NCBI RefSeq assembly: GCF_001039355.2
Contig: NW_019773967.1
Span: 1 to 30,669, forward strand
Direction: 5' to 3'
Length of the DNA stretch: 30,669 nt
Source: Lingula anatina
Taxonomy: Eukaryota; Brachiopoda; Lingulata; Lingulida; Lingulidae
Shown here: positions 23,301 to 30,669 of the stretch, one piece after another
Position numbering within the stretch: position 1 is the first letter of the stretch
Layout: each line of letters starts with the position of its first letter
The notes under the pieces: model-generated
Seen by the model: the letters and a program-made list of their open reading frames with translations, nothing else
What the model was told of the DNA's origin: nothing
Databases searched by the model: none
Translations under genes and position numbers: made by a program

Positions 23301-26233
23301 AATGGGTCGATCCTGCTAGATCGATCTAAGAACGCTATGGTAACAGGATCTTACTCAGGAATTGTGCAAAGATTGCATAATTTATGAAGTCACTAAGATA
23401 CATTGTAGGCCTATTGTATATTTCAATTTTAGTGTGCGAATATTACCTTGTGATTGGAAGCGGTTACACCATGGTATACGACAGGGACCGAGTGATGCCG
23501 GATTGCACCGACCAGAATGGGCGCCCCCTTGCTACCGGATGCGTAGCTTGTAAACTTACGGAAGGGGGCGACTGTGGCGGCGTTCCCAACAAGACTCAGA
23601 TTTCATTTGGTATGTTAGGGCAAGCTTTGTTCTTCAGGCTTAATTAAAAATCATACCTCATGTAGTGTGCATTGTAATAAGTTTTGTTGTATTACAGAAT
23701 AGCTGAACTGTCAATGTACTTTGGGACAGCAGTGGAGAAAATCAAGTGTTTTTTACTGGCAATTTCACCCTTTGAAATGTAATCATTTTTTATTTTGAAC
23801 AAATATGTTAGAGTACAGGCATAAATACCCCTTATTGTGATTATTGAATGTGTAACTGTTAGGTGTGCCAAAAACTATTGGCAGGATTCCAACTCAACAT
23901 TTCCTATAGCATTGCATGCTATTTGTGATAGATACAATACGAGTCGCCGAGCTGTACGTGAAATATTACGAGTGTATTGTCTCGCCTGCGGCTCGCCAAT
24001 ACACGAGTAATTTTCACGTACAGCTCGGCGACGAGTGTTGTATCTGGCTTAAACCACGGCCTCTGATTGGCTACTACATGACGTGCTTGTATGTCGCATA
24101 CAGCACGGCCGAGTCTTTTGTTCTACGCGCTAGCCGTGGTTTAACTATTAATATATACCACGTTTCTTTCTAGATGATGTCAATACAGGTGACGGAGTTT
24201 ACCGTAGAATCTCGACTGTAAACGGGAAGCTCGTTGGTCCAATAATACGCGTGAGCACAAAACGTCTTACAGATTTACTTACCGAGCCCCCATCCATGAA
24301 TAAATTATATTTTATTTTATAAATAATATAAGTAGTGAAAGTAACTTACTATTTCGACATTTAGTTCCCTTTGGTCGTGAATTCATATATACCACAGTGA
24401 TGTACAAGTTACGAGAAGAGACATGTAAAAGAACAATCAACATTCCATTCAAACAGATTTAAACTACTACTAGTCTGGTTTGTTCGAGGGTTAAATTCAG
24501 GTCAGCTGACCTGCGCGTTCAAACCACCCTTCAGGACACGGAGGGGTGGTTTAAATTAATAATCTTTTAATACATAAAATTCAGATCAATACACCTTAAT
24601 TTCATTCTTCATTTTTCTTACCTATCCCAGGGAAAACTGGGGGCACAAATGGTTATCCATGTGACCAACAACATGATCCACGAATCGTTGACCATTCATT
24701 GGCATGGACAGTTCCAGCGCAACACCCCTTTCATGGACGGCGTTCCCATGATCACTCAATGTCCCATACATAGTGGCCAAACATTTACCTACAGGTTCAA
24801 GGCAGACCCGGCAGGTTAGTTTAATACGTCCTTCATGACAACCACTGCAACGATAAATAATACAGAAAGACTGATACTGAATTTGAATATTGAAACTGAT
24901 CAATAAAGGCCTTTCGCTCTTTGCTCTTATTAATGGAATACCAGCTATTTTAATATTTATAATATTAAAATGCCTCTTGCGTGAATGAAATAACCTTAAA
25001 ATTTGGTGGTTTGCATTTGTGTGAACCACATTTTCATTTATATCAGGGCATCTTCTCTGTTACAGGAACATTTTGGTACCACAGTCACACTCCCGGTTCA
25101 CGATCAGACGGCGTTTTGGGTGCCCTTATCATCCACGAGGACAGCAGACCTCATGGTGAGAAGTATGGCGCCAAGCATGCTCCATCTATCGGCGAGGTTT
25201 CAAATAACGACCAACACGTAATTATTCTACAGGACTGGCAACACGAGGAGTTTGACAATCTTTTCTTGCAACATTTTGGTAACGGATGGTTTTGGCCAAA
25301 CAATCCAATTTTTCCGGAACCAAGCGATCGACATAATTTCAGTTTAGGTCCAGATGGCGTTGCTGCTGTTGCAGTTCCTTACGTTTCGGCCCTTATTAAC
25401 GGTAGGGGACGCTTTGAAAACCGCCTTTGGCACCAAGACAGGCCTGTAGAAAATAACGTTCCTTACGCCAGGTTCTACGTGGATCCTACTGCCCCTGATA
25501 ACCGGTACAGATTCCGTATCGTAGGCGTTTCCATTGAGGGTCTCTGTCGACGCCCATTTGGTGACAGTGATAGCCACAGATGGATTTGACATTGAACCCA
25601 TCCACAACGTTGAAAGTGTTTTGGTTACCCCGGGAGAACGGTATGATGTCGTAATCACAGCTAACAATCCGCTGAGAAGAAAGGCCTATTACATCCGCGC
25701 GTCACCCGATCTCAGCGATGCTGGCTATGCAACCGATCAACCATTTCAAGAGGTTAAAGCATTGCTGATATATGGACGAGAATCGGAATCGTATGTAGAA
25801 CCGCCTACAGGCGTGCTTGATGTCCCACGTCCATGTAAAACCCACCCGACCTACAAATGCAGAATTGTTAATTGCCCTTATGCTTTTTTACCTCCTACTT
25901 ACAACGCCCAGTGCATTCATGTTGATCAGCTCATAAGGAAAGTCGAAGATGTCCCTGTCCCTGGACTGACGGCACTACCAGCGTCTAACAATTTCTGGTT
26001 CAACACGGCGTTCCTGCGTGCAGGTCCGAGCATAAGTGGCATTGCATTTGAACCTCCATCCTCCCCGCCTCTTTCGCAGAGAGATCTCTTGCCTAATTCA
26101 GTAACACCCTGTCCAGCCTCCTGTCGGTCTGCCACTAGCCTTCAGGGCTGTCGGTGCACCAATATTCTTACCCTGGATTACAACAAACCCTACCAGTTAA
26201 TTTTCACCAATGTCGGCGCGGGCGGAGCAAACG
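20308..26233 (+). CDS. Secreted laccase-type multicopper oxidase, exons 1-6 (3' incomplete, frame broken)
   Basis: Extracellular copper oxidase that would oxidise phenols or aromatic amines with O2; in animals this family acts in cuticle or shell hardening, pigment and defence. Six exons give about 569 residues. Signal peptide MQWVRQNCLIFFTLLSL is followed by the Cys-rich animal-laccase N-terminus (MCEYYLVIGSGYTM, like insect CYYRFVVEWYHT). Cupredoxin 1 has IHWHGQ (about 141-146) with DGVPMITQCPIHSG, then GTFWYHSH (181-188). Cupredoxin 2 has ALINGRGRF, RYRFRIVG and VTVIATDG. The C-terminal cupredoxin begins (LDYNKPYQLIFTNVG), but the HPxHxHGH and HCHxxxH copper sites are not in the window. 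The frame shifts by +1 near 25535, consistent with an 11 or 14 nt loss. Either the copy is a pseudogene/null allele or the assembly has an error. Confidence 0.9.
20410..20540. repeat. Fragment of a dispersed ACCTCC...GGAGGT repeat
   Basis: ATTACCTCCGCCCAAGGAGG followed by TAAT forms a 9-bp stem hairpin. Then come GTTTGTCTGTCT and ATAACGCAAAC and a GATTTTGAT word. From memory this layout matches a widely dispersed animal repeat. It lies in laccase intron 1. Confidence 0.45.
20843..21108 (+). pseudogene. THAP-domain relic
   Basis: An ATG-started frame (20843-21055) encodes YCVAQGCNSSS, LHCFRVKKQKLRRQWINFVR and SEKHFEALR. The CxxxxC pair, the central Trp and the terminal HF fit the THAP C2CH zinc finger. 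The third Cys of the usual CSxHF is Ser here, and the frame stops right after the domain. The next frame stays open to about 21108 (VPDKVTTIEKHGKR), suggesting a frameshift. THAP fingers occur in host DNA-binding proteins and in P-element-type transposases; too little remains to choose. Confidence 0.6.
21548..21599 (+). CDS. Laccase exon 2 (52-nt exon)
   Basis: Acceptor TTCCATTCAG, donor GTAAGT. Encodes IHKAYPLGNCTVVGGGI plus one base, which with exon 3 makes Met. Supported by strong splice sites and by the conserved laccase block it completes. VVGGGI alone could suggest an FAD oxidase, but no such gene follows. Confidence 0.7.
21893..22262 (-). pseudogene. Decayed Tc1/mariner transposase fragment
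   Basis: Minus-strand frames encode HWRHVWFSDETRFILRG (the W..V.FSDESRF block with the second catalytic Asp) and, after a frame change, GGGSVQIWVSIPG (the G.GSVMVWG block). A further shift gives a degraded form of the QxDNAPxH block near 21930-21950. At least two frameshifts, and no N-terminal DNA-binding part. Dead element in laccase intron 2. Confidence 0.8.
22538..23214. mobile_element. Second copy of the ACTTAAAG TIR element (677 bp)
   Basis: Ends are imperfect versions of the 24-bp repeats at 10906 and 11231 (CTTAAAGCAATGATAACTC at left, GAAGAGTTATTATGACTTTA at right). The right half aligns closely with 11090-11254, sharing CTTAAGAGATTTTAAC, GACTAACTTTGAATG and TTTTTGGCCAAAACGAAGAG. A perfect 26-bp palindrome is at 23049-23074. 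It carries about 330 bp (roughly 22690-23030) absent from the first copy. Confidence 0.8.
23433..23609 (+). CDS. Laccase exon 3 (Cys-rich N-terminal block)
   Basis: 177 nt, acceptor TTCAATTTTAG, donor GTATGT. Encodes CEYYLVIGSGYTMVYDRDR then MPDCTDQNGRPLATGCVAC, aligning with the CYYRFVVEWYHT...C..C region of animal laccases. An in-frame ATG at 23384 upstream of the acceptor offers an alternative start. Confidence 0.82.
23930..24045. repeat. 116-nt hairpin-forming inverted repeat
   Basis: Arms 23930-23979 and 23997-24045 are near-complementary (about 50 nt each, a few mismatches) around a 17-nt GC-rich loop. The shared core is TCGCCGAGCTGTACGTGAAA. It is followed by a second inverted pair, TTAAACCACGGC at 24049-24060 and its complement at 24133-24144. 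Together they look like a MITE. It lies in laccase intron 3; the second pair ends 29 nt before exon 4. Confidence 0.88.
24174..24250 (+). CDS. Laccase exon 4
   Basis: 77 nt, acceptor TTTCTTTCTAG, donor GTGAGC. Encodes DVNTGDGVYRRISTVNGKLV and GPIIR, the conserved (R)xxxxxVNGxxxGPxI strand that opens cupredoxin 1. Confidence 0.88.
24498..24552. repeat. 16-bp palindrome and short hairpin in laccase intron 4
   Basis: CAGGTCAGCTGACCTG (24498-24513) is a perfect palindrome holding two inverted AGGTCA half-sites with 2-nt spacing. It is followed by inverted AAACCACCC (24521-24529) and GGGTGGTTT (24544-24552). Probably part of a small element. Confidence 0.6.
24631..24814 (+). CDS. Laccase exon 5 (first copper motif)
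   Basis: 184 nt, acceptor TATCCCAG, donor GTTAGT. Encodes ESLTIHWHGQFQRNTPFMDG and VPMITQCPIHSG. The HWHG histidines (24697-24705) are the first type 2/3 copper ligands. Confidence 0.95.
25066..26233 (+). CDS. Laccase exon 6 (second copper motif, cupredoxin 2; contains frame break)
   Basis: 1168 nt, acceptor TCTGTTACAG, donor GTACGT. Opens with GTFWYHSHTPGSRSDGVLGA, with the HSH copper ligands at 25080-25088. One frame runs from 25066 to about 25535 (through RYRFRIVGVS). It continues in the next frame as RVSVDAHLVTVIATDGFDIE to 26233. In the first frame a stop falls at 25587-25589. The long second frame has no stops and keeps family motifs, so the break is recent or artefactual. Confidence 0.93.
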
Positions 26234-27600
26234 GTACGTAGACCCTTTTCTGTAGTAAAACAAAATCAAGCAGTGTATTTTTTCGATCATAATCCCGCTT
26301 CCCAAAGTCGTCGCAAACTTTTGTTTGTATCTTTTAATTCTAAAGAAGTGATCGACATTTCGTATCTTAATTANTAGGATCCTATAGGAAATTTTCGTAA
26401 GGGCCTTGATGTATTCAAATTTGGGTTGTATTCTGAAATCACCGCGGCCAATCATTGAAGTCTGACGTCTTGTAATTTAGCAGTAAACAAAGCTTTCAGC
26501 GGTTTGTTATCTGTAACATGGCCAGAAATGTGCAGCATTTACGCGATACGCGAGGGCGCAACAGTAGGGCTTCAACTAACCAATCACAGCACAAGAATGG
26601 CATCGCACACAGACTCTGTGATAAGTGCTCAGCCCATTGTCAAGTAGTGTTAGTTCATGGTAACAAGCGTCTGATATGTGCAGAGAAGTTTATTATTATA
26701 ATATATATTGTTCTTATTGTTACATTATTAAATCTAACCCTGTATCCAAGTAGTAACTATACTGTACCAAGTCAGGTACTGATGATGTACAGAGGTCATA
26801 TATTCCAGAATAAGCCATTACCACTGATTTATACTTTCATTTTTGTTTAATATGTTATTCATGAAAGAGTTCATGAAAGATTATTTTCATTTGTTAAATC
26901 GTGATCTTATTCTTTTTATATTCAAATAATTGAATACTGTGGGTAAAATTGGTCTTCCACTTCTTATTTGCATTTTTCCTTTACTACAAGATTATTTTGG
27001 AACAGTTGCAGCATTAAAAATTTAAATAAATAGCAATCTGAAAGAAGAATTTTGCATAATTATTAAATGATTATAGGAATTTTGGATTAAGAGATTAGTT
27101 AAATACTGAGTAGTGATATGGTCAGTCAATTTATGTAGAATCTGATAATATGATTGAAAATACTGATTGAATTCTTGGCCTTGCACTGGGCAGTTTTACA
27201 TTTGTGCCAAGTGCTCTTTTTGGACTCCATTGTACAGTGGTAAAAAATCTTCAATTGCCATGAAATTTTTTAATCAGACTCTGTATGTTACTGCTATCAG
27301 CTGGTGCTATCGGCAACGATTTAATTTCCCTTTGTTTCTGAGTGAATTTACCGTCTAAAATCACTATTACTGAAAATATTTGCGTTTTGCTGAGGTTAGT
27401 CTAGGCAATATACGGCAAACTTCTTAGTACGTGTGTACAACAGAATTTAAAAAAAAAAACCTAACAATATTTGGTCAGGAGTTGCTTGAAGCATAGCACA
27501 GCGTTGCTGTCTATCGGCATCAGGCCGTTAGTTTGTCAATTCTCACGAATTACCCACGAATCGCGAACCCATTCATTTTCCTATGGCAGTCTAGCAACTC
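26234..27600. other. Laccase intron 6 (start), nothing recognised
   Basis: Follows the exon 6 donor. Contains one ambiguous base (26374). A 110-residue open frame (26518-26850) with a hydrophobic stretch matches no family I know. No laccase C-terminal exon found. Confidence 0.4.
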
Positions 27601-27860
27601 ATTAAAAATGCACTCATGCGCAGTGGACTAGGCGTGACGTCATGCAGTGCATTTCTGGGGATGAGACTAGGTCGTCTACTCCCCACATAGAGGTAGTTTA
27701 CATCTCTTTGTCGACCAATTTTATTTTTCCTTAAGGCGCTCGATAGGCCCGAGGTTGTACCAGGGGCGCGACACCAGTGTCTATAACAATTGGCGTGATG
27801 TCATGTTTCTAGTGGGTGTCCAGAGTATAAACATCTGCGTACTCAGCACTTAAACTGTCG
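27601..27860. promoter_or_regulatory. Promoter-like GC-richer patch with CRE
   Basis: Contains a full CRE palindrome TGACGTCA (27635-27642), an NRF-1-like CATGCGCA nearby, several CpGs and a TATAAA (about 27828). It stands out from the AT-rich surroundings. No exon is attached to it, so it may equally belong to a mobile element. Confidence 0.25.
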
Positions 27861-27935
27861 ATTTCGCCGTTTCCGAACGACAGGGGTTACTGCTTTACGC
27901 TTTCTAAGCGGTTGGAATCCCGTAATCAATGAGAA

Positions 27936-29381
27936 CATTCAGAACAGATGATCCGCGGACTAACTGATCCGCCAACTAAATATGATCGATCCCACTTAAA
28001 AGCGATGTCGCTAATTCCCTGATGGTCTCCCCGCTTTCACAAGCACCATTAAACGGATTAAATCTCGACTCCAAGGTTTAATTGCTTTTTTTTTATTTGA
28101 AGGGATAGCGCTTGCTCCTGTTAATGAGCTGTGAGCGTATATAGTTTTTTGCAGTATTGTATCCAACTGTGTTTATAAGGCGTGTCTCTTTGGATAAAAA
28201 AACTGTTTTGGCCCAAGGAACATTCATGCCGAGTTAGACATTTGTACTGTAAAATGCAGCGTTTGACCCTTTAACAAGCCTACTATATAACGTCCGTTTG
28301 TTACTCCCAAATGCTTTCCCCGCCACTTTTAATTTGCCTGAATATCTCCCTCCCTGGGTTTTCTTGTTCAGTCAAAGTAATGGGCTCGAGCGTTGTGGGC
28401 CAGCCCCTAACCATTAACTCCTCTGCTAAATTTCTTTTTACCAGCACACACACGTTCACCCTAACCACAAAACGCTCTGTTTCCCTCTGTCTCTGAAAGG
28501 TGAACGCTCTGTTAGCTCTTTCCCTAAATCTCCCATTAGACCTCGTACGTGTTTCGAATGCTGGCTGCTTCGTACCTCCTAGTTAGAAACCTTTTAATCG
28601 CCTTCCTGAGTGTGCACCTCTCGAGTTTCTTGTCACTATCCTAACGATACCCCCGGTACGCCATGTATTAGTTCGTTTACTACATCTATTGCATCTTTAT
28701 ATGCCCTTAATTCTTATGGCATATTCCTGTCACAGCAGGGCCCGAATCTCAAAAGCATTGCGCATTGCGACCGTGCACAAGCGTCTCGATTCCATAACTC
28801 ACCCATACTCGTCCCATATAATACATTGTAGCCTCTTTTTGATATAGCGATTCGCAATACGCGATGCTTTAGAAATACGGGGCCAGGTGACTCCACTAAC
28901 CGTGTCTTATACTCTTGTGTTCGGTCCTGCCCTTGAAGGTCGTGCGCCATAACCTGTAGCAACACCCGCTTGTTGTAATTGAGTCACTACCATTAAAATT
29001 TTTTCGGTCCACACAGAGAAGGACTGAACGAGCTCGAGCTATAGGTACAGACCGTTAGGTTCACAAGAAAACCCGTGGAGAGAGATATTCAGGCAAATTA
29101 AAAGTGGCGGGGAAAGTACTCAGGAACAACAAACAAACGCAAAACGTTAGGGTAGAGGAGGCCATGGGGATCAGAGGGGCCCGTCTAGAAATAAAAGTAC
29201 GCCACAAACCCAGTTGGACACAGTACTGCAAAAAATTACGTTCACAGCTCATCAACAGGAGCAAGCACTATCCCTTCAAATAAAAGAAGCAATTAAAACT
29301 TGGAGTCGATATTTAATCCGTTTTAAGGTGCTTGTGGAGGAGGGGAGACCATCAGGGAATATTAGCGACATTGCTTTTAAG
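27936..29381. mobile_element. Foldback element with arms over 300 bp
   Basis: Left arm 27995-28368 and right arm 29062-29381 are inverted copies. Shared blocks include TTAATTTGCCTGAATATCTC, CCCCGCCACTTTTAATTTGC, GAAGGGATAG.GCTTGCTCCTGTT and AAGC.ATGTCGCTAAT, with one unmatched block of about 100 bp inside the arms. The left side begins CATTCAGAACAGATGATC, the same terminus as the element at 1892, so both belong to one family. The matching terminus on the right was not found. Confidence 0.82.
28738..28884. mobile_element. MITE nested inside the foldback element
   Basis: Left GGGCCCGAATCTCAAAAGCA and right (complement) GGCCCCGTATTTCTAAAGCA are inverted, and both continue into GCG-ATTGCGA. About 147 bp with no coding capacity. 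It lies in the loop of the foldback element, so it inserted later or was captured. Confidence 0.7.
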
Positions 29382-30152
29382 ACGCTGCTTTATTAAACAA
29401 TCGACTCCAAGAAACACCACGATGTGTCTTTTATACATGGATGATCTATTATCGCTTCCATTTCAGAAGGATTCGGTGCCAGTTCACCGACATAGTTTCA
29501 ATTACGTACAATTATGTAATTACCTCAGTCGATCCCGACAATGTGCACACTTTCATCACCATATGCTGAAGCTAAATATAAAATATTTACCTAAGAATTT
29601 TATAAAAAGTCTACCATGTTGCGACATACAAATTAGCCCTATACTACAATTTTGTACCCTTCGTCGATCCCTTACCCTGCAAAAATCTTGCAACTGCCAG
29701 TGCATACCTGTAAATAGTCACCAAACTGGGGTTTGGGCATTGAGTCTGGTAACTTTTTTTAAATCTGATAGTACTGAACCAGTAGATTCTTATTCTTCTA
29801 TTTCATAAATATTACTAATATTCCAAAGTGTTTCTAGTTTCATTTTCTCGTTTCAATTGCCTTGGTAACTTGTAAATGTAGAAGACCCTTACTTACATTT
29901 GTCACCTCCAGGTTGCTAAATTCGATGTCCTCTGACACTTAACACTCACCTCACAGGTTTATGTTGGGGCACCAATGAAAATTATGTTTAACAGTCATTA
30001 ACAGAAGGTACAGGCATGCATAAACTCACGCTCGGCTGTCACCTTGATTGGTTAGAAAACGATCGTCGTAAAATCGCTACATGATTTAAAAACCGGGTAC
30101 AAAAACTTTAAAACCACATAAAACGATCTTACAGTGCCATTCTAGTCTAACG

Positions 30153-30156
<4 letters not shown>
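29382..30156. other. No gene recognised
   Basis: A 158-residue open frame (29332-29808, plus) overlaps the right foldback arm and has no recognisable domain. Otherwise AT-rich sequence. Confidence 0.35.

Positions 30157-30212
<56 letters not shown>
30157..30212. repeat. (TA)28 microsatellite
   Basis: Uninterrupted TA dinucleotides over 56 nt. Length is likely to vary between individuals. Confidence 0.97.
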
Positions 30213-30215
<3 letters not shown>

Positions 30216-30669
30216 GTTAATGTATTGAAAACGAATGTCCCTAAATACCCATAGAGTCCTTTATCGTCAAAAACACCCATACCATTCATAGAATCAATTA
30301 CTTCAAGGCTGCATAAAAGTTACAGTCAAAGATAAATCTATGGGACCAGCATAGGATTCAAATGACTTCGCATGCGCAAAAAGCGCGATGTTTGAAACGA
30401 ATGTTGAAACTGATAAAACCGCAGGGGCGAATGTGAGGCGCCTTCTGGATCTTTCGTAAGACGGTCAGAATTTTTTTCATGTTTACATTGACGGTCATCT
30501 ATATTTTTTTCTATGGGATGACGACCGAAAATTATTAAGATTTCGTTGACGATCTTCTTACTTTGACAGTGACGGTATTATATTTCGTTTATTTTGTACA
30601 AACTTAGCAATAGTCTCGAGCGGTTTAGATCATATCAAAATCTTGAAGCATGCCCATACTGATAGGGGT
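30213..30669. other. Window end, no gene recognised
   Basis: Contains GCATGCGCA (about 30368), an NRF-1-like word. Short words built on GACGGT/GACGATC recur at 30460-30570. No ORF of note. Confidence 0.35.

Noticed and set aside
29332-29808. 158-residue plus-strand frame
   Set aside because: Begins inside a foldback arm and shows no domain; likely chance.
26234-30669. Search for the missing laccase copper sites (HPxHxHGH, HCHxxxH)
   Set aside because: Not found by reading the plus strand; presumed to lie beyond the window or to be lost.

Overview
The window is nuclear DNA from an animal, most likely a marine invertebrate. It is AT-rich and holds two multi-exon genes with GT-AG introns, surrounded by many short inverted-repeat (MITE-like) elements. 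The laccase has the cysteine-rich N-terminal block typical of animal laccases, and the other gene is an animal-type YME1L. I cannot name the species. A mollusc or another lophotrochozoan would fit, but an echinoderm or amphioxus is not excluded.

Positions 1478-16523, minus strand: a complete YME1L-type mitochondrial i-AAA protease gene. I rebuilt 19 coding exons by hand, and their splice phases agree throughout. They encode about 722 residues, from a start resembling that of human YME1L1 to a stop at 1478-1480. One homopolymer (six A at 7335-7340) carries one base too many and breaks the frame just after Walker A. Intron 11 is mostly a 64-bp minisatellite that begins at the splice donor and looks like an amplified copy of that donor.

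Positions 16524-20235: the divergent intergenic region. It has an ETS/CCAAT promoter-like stretch for YME1L and two MITEs with clear target-site duplications.

Positions 20236-26233 and beyond, plus strand: a secreted laccase-type multicopper oxidase gene. It has a TATA box, a signal-peptide exon, a 52-nt second exon and four further exons. The first two copper motifs (HWHG, HSH) are visible. The reading frame is broken near 25535, and the exons for the last copper sites are not in the window. Its introns hold a THAP-domain relic, a decayed Tc1-like transposase, a 0.7-kb inverted-repeat element and a roughly 115-nt hairpin.

Positions 26234-30669: no gene recognised. The stretch holds a promoter-like patch, a foldback element with arms over 300 bp enclosing another MITE, and a (TA)28 microsatellite.

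The two genes are divergent and functionally unrelated: mitochondrial inner-membrane protein quality control, and extracellular phenol/amine oxidation. No new multi-gene system is apparent. The most distinctive signals are the splice-donor minisatellite, the two frame breaks, and the density and nesting of foldback elements.
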